Below are positions 33,861 through 45,189 of a stretch of DNA of 64,000 nt, piece after piece. The notes under the pieces are model-generated. The model was not told the origin of the DNA, did no database searches, and worked only from the letters and a program-made list of their open reading frames with translations. This DNA comes from Coleophoma eucalyptorum (lineage: Eukaryota; Ascomycota; Leotiomycetes; Helotiales; Dermateaceae): positions 62,001-126,000 of the forward strand of contig JALRME010000023.1 of assembly GCA_026120035.1 (NCBI GenBank). The letters are read 5' to 3'. Positions within the stretch are counted from its first letter, which is position 1. The number at the start of each line of letters is the position of its first letter. The position numbers and the translations under genes were made by a program.

Positions 33861-35045
33861 CGGATCTGGGGGTTAAGTTGGAATGAGCGGTTAGGTGCGC
33901 GAGAGAAAGAGGAGAGAAGAAGTGAAATGATGGAAAGGAAAGAGGCACTGAGTTCCGTAGTTTTAAATCATGGTGGGAAATGAATACTTCCCTTGCTCTC
34001 TTGCTAAGAATACTGTAACATGTGACTAGGTCTCGTGATTGACCTGTAAATGATATTCCGAAAACTACACAGGGTAAAAAACAAACAAGAACTGTATATG
34101 ACATATGCTAAGACAACGAAACAAACTGTTCAGAGAAGGATTATATGACTATTAGATTGGCTAAAGATCATAATAGTTGGACATATCCTAAACAGTGGTC
34201 AGTTCTTGCTTTTGATATTTATTTTATCTATGATATTGTAAAGGTGTGACCAGAATATGTGAAATGCACACGCCCGCTCAGCAGTATATATAGGTTAGGT
34301 ATAACCAGCTTGGTGCCGATTATTGTAGTCTTTTGGCTCCAGTGACTGATATGTGAGAATCTAACTTGGCATATTTATAATAGATGTTCATACGCACAAT
34401 AGATGACAGACTATTCTCGTAGATAAGCCGCACGGCTATCTACAAAATTGTCGGCAATATCAGGGAGCACAAATGATCTTCACGGCATGTCGATCTCCCG
34501 CCTTATTTCCCCTACCAGTAAATTACCCTTTATATGTCGAACACTTGCAGGTCTCTTGCATCTTTTGGCATCTAAACTCTTTAGACGTGGTATAATTTGT
34601 CTCACACGTTCATCATATATTCACCGCGACCAAAGAGGATAGGTGACAGTATTGAAAAGCTGAAACTTTACAAGCCTAATGTAGTTTGTGGGACTTGATA
34701 CATACCGATACGTGCGAGCCCTTCTCTTCCACTTTCAGGTATCTTTGTAGGAGAGACTAACTTGTTATACAGCCGACTGGACATTGGGTAAGCAACAACC
34801 TTACCATTAATACTGGGCTTTACCTTTTTACTGACTCCTTAGTACTTGGTTGACTACCTCCTGCTTGGTCTCGCTCTGTAACTTGGGTATCGCTGGGCAT
34901 CTCGCGTAATATTTTGTGTAGGGGTAAGCCCTGTTATGCACCGACTCAAGGCTCTTTCCAGAAACCCAAGACTCAGGGGCGGAGCCAAAGGAGCGATCCG
35001 AGGGTACGATTTGCCTCTTGGCCAATGCCAATGACTGATCTCCAT
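33861..35045. other. Gene-free DNA
   Basis: I see no gene on either strand; open frames such as 33682-34104 (-) are antisense to the acetyltransferase 3' end or low in complexity. Confidence 0.5.
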
Positions 35046-35310
35046 TGGCATGAATCCGTTTCGCAACGACGAACTCAATATGTCCTTATGACTCCAGCAC
35101 AATACGAATGGTTGTTCCTAGATGGCATGAATTCGTTTAGCAACGACGAAAACGATATGTCCTTGTGACTCTTGTCCAATTCAAATGACCGATCGCCGTT
35201 GGCATGAATTCCTTCAGCAACGACGGACTCGATATGTCCTTATACCTATTGTACAAAGTCAATTACTGATCCCTGTTGGCATGGACTCGTTTAGCGTTGG
35301 CGAAACAAGC
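35046..35310 (+). repeat. Degenerate ~77-base tandem repeat
   Basis: Units start TGGCATGAATYCGTTTAGCA at 35046, 35123, 35201 and 35277 (lengths 77, 78, 76 and a partial). Each has TGGCATGAAT, CAACGACG and GATATGTCCTTAT-like blocks in the same order. The bases before 35046 look like the end of a further, diverged unit. It is not coding. Confidence 0.8.
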
Positions 35311-35596
35311 TTATACCTTAAAGAGGCGGTAGCATTAATCGTTGCTCAGTAGGCAAGCACCGCAGAGTTCACGACAGAGCAACACGGTCGGCCAGCAACG
35401 GATGCACAATTCTTGTCACAGCATGTCTGGGGGCGGTGATCGATACACCAACTACATTGAAATTACTGCCTAAAGTTTCTCTTCGAGAATTATACAATTC
35501 AATCCTCGATAGGAGTAGGTAATTCAACTATTCTCCATCGTCCTAATCCTACTTCCTCCCATCCCGAAGTAACTGAGCCGGCTCTATTACTTTAAT
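35311..35596. other. 3' flank of the Egh16-like gene
   Basis: No gene is visible. It is likely terminator and 3' UTR of the minus-strand gene that follows. Confidence 0.4.
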
Positions 35597-36468
35597 TTAT
35601 GCCTTGAAGGCACGCTTGGCAGCTGGGGCTGGGGCAGTGGCGGACTGGCCGGAGGCGCTGGCAATCTGGAAAGCAACGTTTCCACCGAAAGGACCGGCGG
35701 CGTTGTTGTTGGCAATCTTCATCAAGCAGAAGTTGGTCATTCCGCTGGTGGCGTCAGATCCAGTGCAGGTGGTGCCGGCTGGGATCTTGACGGAGAAAGG
35801 CTAGATATCTAGTTAGTCTATTTGCTCGACGACTTCTGCCTTTGGAAGGGTTCTACTTACAGCGTCAGCGCCGACGTTGGTGGCACGCTTGATGATTCCG
35901 ACAGATTGGAGAGCACGCTCAACGGTACGCTGGACAACGTTGCCACGTCCGTTGCCAACCATGTCGGAGGTAGCAACAAGTTGGGTACCGGTGGAGTAGG
36001 CTCCGGTGCCGGTGGTGTCGAGAACGGCGAAGAGGTTACCCTCCTTGTCGTTGGCGGTACCATCGCTGGTAACGATTCTCCATGTACCGGAGAGGGTTCC
36101 GGTTCCGTCACCAGAGACCTGGGGAAGGGTGTTGCCGGAGGAGACCATGGCAGCCTTCAAGTCAGAGACCTTAAGGGCTCCATTGTCGGTGGTCTTTCCG
36201 AGACCATCGGTCATTGGCTTCTTGGCGTTTCCACCGTAGACGGTAGTGTCCGCCTCGGTCTGGGCGTTGGCACCGAACTTGGCGACGGAGGCACCCTTGA
36301 TACCAAGAGCAGTGGTGTTACCACCCTTGTCACCACTGGTAGATAGTTAGTGATTATGAATGAGTGAACTAGGCGGAAGGTCTCTTACGTGACAACTTGA
36401 ACGTTACCGTGTGCGCTAACCAAGCTGGCAGCGGAAAGAGCGAGAATGAGGACAGACTTGGTATACAT
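35597..36468 (-). CDS. Egh16-like secreted appressorial protein, 3 exons
   Basis: Minus-strand exons 36468-36389, 36335-35861 and 35800-35597 (introns 53 and 60 bases) give 252 residues. A signal peptide MYTKSVLILALSAASLVSA is followed directly by HGNVQVVTG. The mature protein shows DKGGNTTALGI, TDNGALKVSDLKAAM, GTWRIVTSDG, and the cysteine-containing IPAGTTCTGSDATSGMTNFC. This matches the family of Blumeria Egh16/Egh16H and Magnaporthe Gas1/Gas2/MAS proteins, secreted or cytoplasmic proteins of germ tubes and appressoria needed for full infection in some species. Codon use is biased and the leader is CT-rich on the coding strand, both signs of high expression. The molecular function is unknown. 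Confidence 0.9.
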
Positions 36469-36636
36469 CTTGAAGAAGAGTAAAAGAATTTAAAGTAAAA
36501 AAGAGTTGTTAAAAAAAGAATTAAGGAGATAACTAAACAGACCAAATCAATTGGTGTAAAGAAGAGAAGAAAAGTAAAGTGAAGAGAAGTGAAGAATGTT
36601 TCTGATACTGAGCATATGGAGGGGAGAGAATATGAG

Positions 36637-36644
36637 ATTATATA
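36637..36644 (-). promoter_or_regulatory. TATA-like box of the Egh16-like gene
   Basis: TATATAAT on the minus strand lies about 170 bases before the start codon, followed by a long pyrimidine-rich leader. Confidence 0.45.
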
Positions 36645-37075
36645 CTTGTTAGGCCACCAGTGTTTACCATAATCGGGTCGGCATCTTCGTCTATCTTCCC
36701 TACTCACGAGCATGCCCAGCCATTGCGATGTTACAGGGTGTCATACCTCCTACATCCCCTTCTTGGCAGTTCAAGCGGGCCAGCCTTCCGTTTTAGGTAG
36801 TAGAGATGGCTGTACACCGTCAGCATTGGAGGAATGTCTAAACGGGCTGGACTAACTTCAAACAAACATCTGAAGTGAGCCAAACTCTGTCTAATGCATA
36901 GACCTAGCCCGTTTGAGCCCGCAGGTTGTTCACAGCCCCAAGCCCGTTAAAAGGTGCCCTGTCTGATTATCTTGACCAATGCAGGTTTTATCCCTCGGCT
37001 TTACTAGAAAGGGTACTAGTGGGCTTGCCTACATTTTGCGATCACATGGTGAAACTTCGGTCATGAGAAAGCCAC
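36645..37075. other. Intergenic region with short inverted repeat
   Basis: AAACGGGCTGG near 36840 and CTAGCCCGTTT near 36905 are imperfect inverted copies about 55 bases apart. No gene. Confidence 0.35.
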
Positions 37076-37207
37076 TGTCCTAGCACAAATAAGGTCATTG
37101 TCACAGCACAATGATCTCTCCTAACACAATGCCCTAGCGCAGTGTCCTAGCATAATGTCCTATTAAAATGTCCTAGCACAATATCTTAGCACAATATCCT
37201 AGCGTAC
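37076..37207 (+). repeat. 13-base minisatellite
   Basis: Six contiguous 13-base units (37130-37207) follow the pattern TGTCCTAGCACAA with 0-5 differences; degenerate units extend upstream to 37076. It is not coding. Confidence 0.85.
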
Positions 37208-39504
37208 TCTTCCGTCTTAGCACGGGAAGGTGGCTGAAGGCCTTACATGAGTTGTTATATGTCGAAGCATACAAACCGCCAAGAACCTTAGGTTCGGTCT
37301 CACTTATCGGCGTGCATTGATAACCGAGGACAAACTACCGACATGTTCCCCTCGTTCTCTTCTAACGGGTCCGGTCTCATGGGTCTGTGGAGTTTAGCGA
37401 CCTTTCCAGCCCCCAAACAATACATCCTACCAATAACCTTCTCTTTCTCGGTGTTCTTCCCTTTCCCCATATCTTCCCTCTCGTAGTAGATTGTGTATGC
37501 CTGCTATGCTAGCAAATAACCCTACTTCTACTTCACACTACGGAGTACAAATCATCGAGTTATATTGCCATGTTCTATAGTAAAAGGTAACAGAATACAC
37601 AAAATGAAAGCCGTATAAAATTAGAAATGAAACTTTGAATGTAGATTATATAGTAAAAGGCAATCGAGATGGTAGGGAAGATAGGTAATCAAGGTGGCGC
37701 CAGTCAAATGGAATGCTCAAAATAACAGTGTATAGACCTAGCTAGTTGAGCTTTACATGGCGATAACACGGTTATAGAGGATAGTCATTGTTTTAACCCT
37801 CCGTTTCTGGTGACATAAACAGAGTTTGTATTAACTTTGTATCGACTCTGTAGAATGAAATGTCTATATTCCATATAGGAGCTCCACCCACGATCACATG
37901 ACTAGTTTTGTTTTTCATAAAATGAACTCTACAGTTAACTTGTTTGATTTGACTGTACAGGTTAGTTATTGAGATAGACTTTTGGGCCGGTATAAAAAGA
38001 CTGTATTAACTAGATTAGTAGAGTAACGAGTATCGAACTGCTGGATAAGACTTCTAAATAAATACAACTGTATTATTAGATTCTATCGCGTACGTCACAT
38101 ATAGTTGCAATCTTGGAATCCCGTAAGACCGTTGTAAACCTACAACATTTGCGAGTCGGTCAAGCCAATTATAATTTATTTCAAATAAGTGGCATAATTT
38201 GTAGAACAAGTTGCCAGAAGTATTGATTTAATAATCCGCTTTACCATGCAGCCTCCTTCTCTATCCATCACTCTAGTTAATAAAAATATGTAATGGTTTT
38301 TAATTGAACATAGATTACTTCAGCGGTGAACTTTCTGTGTATAAATCTAGTAGTCTAACTTGAGTAACTATCCTTTTTATATATAACACCTGTCGCTGAA
38401 AGACCTTTAATTTCAAATCCGTGATACCACATCCTCCCGTTTTTGGACCCCCCCCCCCCGGGGGGGTGGGGAGGGTGGGGGTGGACTCGACCTTATCTGA
38501 GTTCAATGAAGCGAATAGGAGAAGGGGAGGAGGGGAGGAAAAGGAGTGGAGTTCATGCTTTATCAATTAAAGATGTTCTTAATAGGCACCATGTTTTATG
38601 AAAGGTTTCTGAGATTGGGATCTTGGCAGGCAGGAGTACAGCTTATGAAAGAGTTGCGGATTATTGCATTGCTGAGTTGTGAGCTTATGACAATCACGAG
38701 ATCCTACTAACGGTATGAAGACAACACAATAAAACTTCACTCGCATCACAACTGCTGCATCTAGTTCCAACAGCTATAATTTGATAATCTAGGTCTAGAT
38801 TTATTTGATTTCCTATACCACCGTTATAATGACTACAAAGGTACTGGGTAATATAGAATTTTCCAAAAGTAGGATTAGTTCTATAGAAACAATAAGTTAA
38901 GTTAAAGCACCAACATGGCGCCATAAGAACTTTTATCATCCAACCTAACGTAGTAAATCATTCCTAACCGATCATCCTCTAGTACAATCAGTCTTACTGG
39001 TGTTTTGAATGTCATTGGTATAATTATGCTTGACAAAGCGAAGCGTATGGCGAATACTTCGCTCCTAGGATTCTTGTAGTTCTCAGTGGCCCAAGGGATT
39101 TCTAGGCTAGCTAAAATCCTGCAGTTCTCAGGGACCTTTTGAGTTAATTCCGTGATATCTTAAAGGCTACCAGAAACTTCTTCTAAGAGCGACTCAAGGG
39201 ACCAATCGACCCGCCTTCGGGTAGACGGGTTGCACCTAAAATTTCAGGATCATCTGTTTTAGCATCGCGAGACGCTTTACAGTTCTCATCATATTTCCCA
39301 CAGAGCAGTAATCACGGTCCAAGGGATAGACAGCGTTGACCGAAGAGGTGCTTCCTCCTGTTGAGAGACTAATTTTTTCTCTATGCTTCTTGGCTTCATT
39401 GTCGCTTGAACTGGTGCCGGCGACTGAACCATCGAATGAGAGAGACCGAGTAACTGAGAAGCAGACTGGCTTTAGTTTCGCTAAGCAGTGAACTAAATGC
39501 CAAC
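37208..39504. other. AT-rich gene-free region
   Basis: 2.3 kb without a convincing gene. It contains the C/G tract described separately and a hairpin (AGCGAAGCGTAT...ATACTTCGCT) near 39038-39063. The open frames 38315-38939 and 39236-39532 show no family features. Confidence 0.5.
38448..38484 (+). repeat. C12-G7 tract with G-quadruplex motif
   Basis: Twelve C are followed directly by seven G, then T, four G, A, three G, T, five G and TGG. The G-runs meet the usual four-run quadruplex pattern with one-base loops, and the C-run can pair with the G-run as a hairpin. Confidence 0.85.
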
Positions 39505-41349
39505 TTAAGCATTCAATCCCACTCGTTGCCACACGGCGAAATACCGCCGTTTACAGTCGTCTCCCGTCCAGAACCACATTTTCAATATAGGCTCGATCTC
39601 TTCCCAGAGATATATTTTCTGAATGATGCGCACCTGCTGATCAAACCAGTCTCGATCGATACTTGGCTCAATTGAAGCGTTAGCACCGCTAAACAGAACC
39701 CATATCTGGAATTCTTTAAGGTCGTTCAAGTGCAGCAAACCGGATTCTAACACAGCTGCCCTGAGATTGACGACGTTCTGGGGGTTGTGGATAGGCGGCC
39801 ACCTTTGGTATTCCTGATACATGGCACAGAAATGAATTAATACAGTAAGACGGCAGATTTCACTGAGAAGGGGATTCCAAAGATCCTGGTCATATTCGTT
39901 TGCTGGCCTTCGCAAAAGGCGACGGAAAACGGCATTCATCTGCTGTCGTCCTCCTAGATTGTTAGTGCCGAGATAGTGCTGTGTCAGCCAATTGCTCTCG
40001 AGGAACTTGCAAAGACCTCCCACAGCTGTGATTTGAGCTGTCAAGCTCTGATAGACGGTCATCGTAGTGAGAAGATCTGTTCTTACACCACGCCGGCGTA
40101 GAGGTTCAAGAGAGACACTTCTGATCAGCAATTCAAAAACTGGGATTGTATTCTCTGGAGGAGGGAATCGAGGAAAGGAATCCAAGACACAAGACACGTT
40201 TGTATCAATCCTGAATAAGTTAGTTCCAGTAGTATAGAGCAAAGCTCTGGAATATGAAACATGGAGGTTAATACCAACAAATCAAAGCCTGTAGCTTTGG
40301 ACTGAGACTCCAGAACCCACCACGGAGTATGACTATTCGTTCAAGTCCTGTCATATGTAATTGCCAGGTTTTGAGATCTCCAAAAAGGTGCTACATAAGA
40401 GACGTGTAATTAGTCGATAGAACTGCATCCAAGGTGTTAGTTAGCTTACCTCCTGTACTAAAAGTGATAGGACTGCCCCGATAGTCTCGTCGGATAAAGC
40501 AGTTTCAGGGTTACGGAGATGCTTGTTGACACCAGAAAGTGCTTGGGCTTTGAGCTTCACAGATTGCAGTGAGTATTCTTTGTTTTGCAGACGAGCCATG
40601 TGCGTCGCGGCCGTGCAAAGGGTCATTTGAAAAGCCGCTGGGCTTGAAGTTCCCAGCGTCCATAGCGTTGACCTATGCTTGTTAGGCCATCCATTCATAT
40701 TGTACATTATCGGTGCTAAGCCTTCAAACACTTAAAATTAATGATAATGGTTAGCCCATGAAATACAGAACAACTCGTGTTTTGGTTAAGACGCACGATG
40801 AGCAATAAGTGATGCTGTGTATGGAGGGGCTTGAAGAATGCTTGGAAGGAGCCATATAGCCTGCCTTCCCCTTGAGCCAAACCCAACGGTTGGAGCGAGA
40901 ACCAGTTTTTGGAAATCTATTTTCTTTTTGGTCAAATCTCTGACCTTTGAACGAGAGTCGGTGTTCTCAGGACCAACCCCCCCCTCATCACGGCCACTTA
41001 ATTGTAAGTACTCATCCGTTTCGTTCTTTTCGTCCGTGGAAAATCTAGGCTCATCGCCATTTATGGCAATGGGCAGTAGGCGCCTGCTATTATTAATCTG
41101 GCGCAAGGTGTCATGTTTGGTTCGGTCGCTAGCAAGTTTCTGTTGACGGCGACGAGCGACGTGACTGCGGATTTGTTGAACATTAGAGACAGTCGACTTT
41201 CCGGATGGTGCTGATACTTGGACCCATTCAAGGACCTCCTCTAAAAGCGATTTCGACGTCGATGAATTGGCGTCCTGAGCACTGCGCGTGGCGTGATCGC
41301 TCGGAGCCAGACGCGCCGTTGTTTCTGGGACACCTCGGGCGTCGTCCAT
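39505..41349 (-). CDS. Fungal transcription-factor-domain protein without zinc cluster, 4 exons
   Basis: Minus-strand exons 41349-40797, 40730-40450, 40390-40275 and 40210-39505 (introns 59-66 bases) give 551 residues, all phases consistent. The N-terminus has VSNVQQIRSHVARRRQQK, a basic block often seen in this family, and no Cys6 cluster. The regulatory part reads YNMNGWPNKHRSTLWTLG, SSPAAFQMTLCTAATHMA, ETALSDETIGAVLSL and TGLERIVILRGGFWSL, the signature order of Fungal_trans_2 (DUF3468-type) proteins. It may regulate through another DNA-binding protein, or bind DNA by its basic stretch. Its start is 919 bases from the divergent sugar transporter, so it may control sugar uptake (inference). 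Confidence 0.85.
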
Positions 41350-42268
41350 GACACGAGATCAATGCTGGCGAGCCAATACCAATCTGTATCATCGCATCCG
41401 ACTCAATCCAGTCTGTACCAAATCGTACTGTAGAGATATAAAGCAAAATAGGGTGGGGGGCTGCTTACATACAGAACGGAGCGTCCGCTGAGGGAAAGTC
41501 TTAGCCGTCAGTCACACCTCGCGTAATGCAACCTGCGAGCACATCCAGCTAAGCCGGACACCAGGGACGATGACTCCGCTTAATAATATGTCGGCTTGTC
41601 GCTAGCAGGGTTGTACCCTACGATGGTGACATTCATTCCCCTCTAATATTGCGAGAAAGAGACCCGGTGCTTTTTGCTCTTTGGATCGTGTATTTCCTCG
41701 TTTATCCTTCACCGGACAGACCGTGGCTCACTCATTCCTCCCAAAGATATGCGTCTCGAAGTCTAGTCATCAAGTCATGGCTTGCTTACAGAGTATTCTA
41801 TAGGCATTTGTATTGGTGATCGGCACAATTGCATTTCGGTTTCGGCTTACCGATGCACTCGATGTACAGTATGAGGAATACGACATGGAGCCAAGCGACT
41901 AAAGGTGTACACTCTACGCACCCTGGCCAATCAGTTCGATAATCTAGACGAGTGCTGCATACAAGCGTGGATTTCCAAGTATCCCCAAGAGTATACTCCT
42001 GTACGAAGTATGGGCTGCACCTTCGTATCGCAGTCACCAATTCCGCGTAGAATTCTGGGTAGGGGGACCACAACACAAAGTTCACTAAGCCAAACGTGCA
42101 GGCGAAATACCTTTTCCCCCCACTTTTCTACCTTAAATAAATCTTCGACCATGTGAATAGGTGAATGCCTTCCTCTTCGTCGGAGAATAAAAAGACGCAA
42201 GCAGAGGTAAATCGCACTTCACCTGTTGTCCGTCATTTCTTCTTTACTGCTGCACTATTACAGATACC
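41350..42268. promoter_or_regulatory. Divergent promoter between regulator and sugar transporter
   Basis: 919 bases between diverging ATGs. A CCAAT element occurs at 41929-41933. No gene inside. Confidence 0.5.
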
Positions 42269-44195
42269 ATGGGGAGATCATCGCCACCCCCCATTACCAC
42301 CACTGGTCCTCCGCATATCAGTTTATACACCTGGACATGTAGTATACTTGCAGCGGTGGGCTCGCTTTTGTATGGCATCGATGCTGGAATCATTTCAACC
42401 ACCATCTCCCAGCCGTCCTTCCTAAAGTATTTTGCTCCCTTTTCGGCCTCGACTAAGGGCACGGTGGTCAGCATCTTCAATGTGGGTGCTCTTCTCGGCG
42501 TTCTTTATGCTGGATGGTCTGCAGATTATTTCGGTATGTAACTTTCTAGCTGTACTATTAAAATAAAATAAAATAGCCTACAGCTGGATTTATCGCAAAG
42601 CTATGTTATTGAAAGTTAATTGTTGTTCTGTCAAGGCCGGAAAAGAACTATACAATATGCCTCTCTTTTTGCTCTGTTTGCAGGTATAATTCAAGCGTCC
42701 GCCATCAACGTCTCCATGCTTCTGGTTGGGCGGATTTTGGGGGGATTTTGTGCCGGGATAATGAGTAAGTCTTCTCAATTTGCTGTCGCAAAGACCGCTG
42801 CTAGGTTTTAGGTTTCGGGTCTCGATTAACCTCTCTATAGATATGACGGTTCCGATTTACCATTGCGAGCTTGCACCGCCTGCAAAACGTGGTATGATTG
42901 CGGGATTGCACGGGCAGTTCGTTGGTATCGGCTTCGCCGCTGCAAATGTGATACCTTTGCCCCATGATTCATACTATCATTAGTTACTTTCCGACTGACA
43001 CAAAAGTTGATTATAGTGGGTCGGCTTTGGCTGTTCATATGCTTCAGGAGACTTCCAATGGAGATTTCCACTGGCCTTTCGTAAGTCTACACAACCTTGA
43101 AGGGCCTCAAATTTATTGATTTAACGATGGAAAAGAATGCATCCCTGCGTTAGTTGTTCTATTTGGAACATCTTGGCTTCCATTTAGTCCACGGTGGCTC
43201 ATTCAGAGACAAAGAAATGATGATGCTATAGCGGTCCTCAAACAACTGCATGGAAGTGTGAATGATGCTGACAGTCCGGTGCAGAGTGAGTTTAAGCACA
43301 TCCAGGACCAGATTAACCTAGAAAATAGCACCAAACTTGATTTTAAGGCAATATTTGTGAAACCAAATCATAGAAAACGCCTTCTACTCGCAGTTCTTGT
43401 AAGGGAAAATCATCCCCAATCCAAGCTGGCCTCCCTTGTCAAATTAAAATGGCTAAATTATCTACTTTCATTTAGATTCAAGTCTTTACGCAACTCAGTG
43501 GAATAAATGTCATTAACTACTATCAAACCGATATTTACAGAGGACTGGGTATAACTGGCCATATGATCACCCTTCTTGCGAGTTTCTATGGTATGGCAGG
43601 TCCTCTGGCAAATGTAATTTGCTTGTTGTTCGTGGACCGCTGGGGACGGAAGAAGACCCTCTGGGTCACTGGGATTTTGATGTCAATCGATGCCTCTTTA
43701 GTCATGGCTATGACCGCCGCCTTCGCCCACAGCGGTAATCCAGTCGGCAAGGGGTTTGCCATTGCATTTATCTTCTGTTTTACGATTATGTAAAAATTTT
43801 CTGTTTCTTCAGGCTCCCTCCTCCCTCCTCTACTCCCCCACATCTCTAGATGATAAGGCAGCTGACCGCTTTCTAGATATTCACTGGGGTATAACTCGAT
43901 CCACTTTATTTACGTACCTGAGATCATGCCACTAAGTATCCGTGCTCGCGGCTCTTCGATTTCGTTATGTTGCAACATACTCGTTAATATCCTGTTCAAC
44001 CAAATATCACCTATTGCTTTCACCTCCGTAGGGTGGAAGTACTACTCACTATTCGTTGGCACAAATCTGATCGGAGCTCTTGTCGTCTTCCTAGTATTTC
44101 CGGAGACGAAAGGTAAGTCTCTAGAGGAGATTGGCGTTATCTTTGGAGACGATTTTGTTCCATCCATTTCGTATCTTACTGAGTCTAAAGCTTGA
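42269..44195 (+). CDS. MFS sugar transporter, 7 exons
   Basis: Exons 42269-42533, 42636-42764, 42841-42947, 43017-43080, 43136-43398, 43476-43789 and 43877-44195 give 486 residues with all phases closed. Family signatures: GIDAGIISTT in helix 1, GRKRTIQYASL after helix 2, GRILGGFCAGIMNMTVPIYHCELAPPAKRG, SPRWLIQRQR in the central loop, QLSGINVINYYQTDIY in helix 7, DRWGRKKTL, IYVPEIMPLSIRARG and the C-terminal FPETKGKSLEEIG. These define the sugar-porter family of proton symporters or facilitators in the plasma membrane. The C-terminal tail is short. The substrate cannot be told from sequence; many fungal relatives carry hexoses, disaccharides or quinate-like compounds. Confidence 0.9.
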
Positions 44196-44407
44196 TCGCA
44201 TTTAAAGCTAGGAACATAGAACTTTACAAGTATGAACTTTTACATGTATTACTCCAAGTATGGAAATATCCCACAAATGATAGATGATCAATGACGAAAA
44301 ATAGACTAAGATAGGTGAGTTAGTGAGGTAAAGTACATTGTGTCTACCCTCCTTATAACGATTATAATTTGACCGAAGAATCCATATGCATGCATCATTA
44401 GGATTCA

Positions 44408-45170
44408 TTATACTAAGCAAATAAACTTCCACTGAGGTCGAGAGATATACAAGCCAATCTTCGTAACTTTTCCAATTCCCAGTCGGGATACCACGCCGGA
44501 GCGAGTATTCGCATGGACTAAGAGGACGTTGTAGAGTAGGAACTGGTCTTCGAGATCATAAACTGAATAGATCTCGTTAAGATCTTGATTAGTAAAGTAT
44601 TGAGCCTTTGAAAGCACAATCAACGCTTGTACACTGTCTTTAGTTGAATCATATAGAGTGCGATTTGTTTCTCGTCTGTCAATATACAATTCTCCGACAG
44701 TATCCCGATTTTTGTCGTAAAGTCCCCAAATGGGTGCCTCTGAAATATTGTCGGACTTGGAGGCTGTCTGGGTGTTAAGCTCTACACAGCACGTAGTCCA
44801 CAGATGCAGATGCTTAGAGTCCCTCGACGTGGCTTCAGACAGACTAAGATGAGTATAACCGCAGTAGAGGTTCTTTTCTACCTGCCGCCAGTCCACGGGA
44901 CTTTTTTGCCCTCCAAAGGTCGTCCTGATGCCCACTCCATTTCTGTTGATTAGCCCGATGGATGCAGTTTTACGAGATTTGTACCAGATTACGAGTGTAT
45001 GGAGTTTTTCTAAATGAAGACCTGCGCTTTTAACTTGTTGCCTGCCTCGTTGATTGAACTTAATTTTCGGTTCATACATAACTTCTCCGCTCAATCCAGC
45101 CCATCACCGGCTTGGGATGCTATCGTGACAGCGGCGGTGCAGCGGCTCTCTGGGCTTCCGGAGCAATGCA
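44408..45170 (-). pseudogene. C-terminal remnant of a HET-domain (heterokaryon incompatibility-like) gene
   Basis: The minus strand reads IPSR, stop TGA (45106-45104), WAGLSGEV and then an open stretch of more than 200 codons ending YNVLLVHANTRSGVVSRLGIGKV and PQWKFICLV. 'IPS-x-x-WAG' and the 'YNVLLV...AxRxGxG' tail are what I know from the end of fungal HET proteins. The HET domain itself and the 'LQERxLSPR' block are absent upstream. With the in-frame stop the gene is broken. HET proteins govern self/non-self recognition, and truncated copies are common in variable regions. It lies 212 bases from the sugar transporter end. Confidence 0.6.
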
Positions 45171-45189
45171 GCATCTAGGAGACTTTCGG

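Noticed and set aside
35822..36346. Plus-strand open frame of 174 codons
   Set aside because: It is exactly antisense to exon 2 of the Egh16-like gene, whose splice sites and family motifs are clear; the Gly/Val/Ser-rich translation is a shadow of biased codons.
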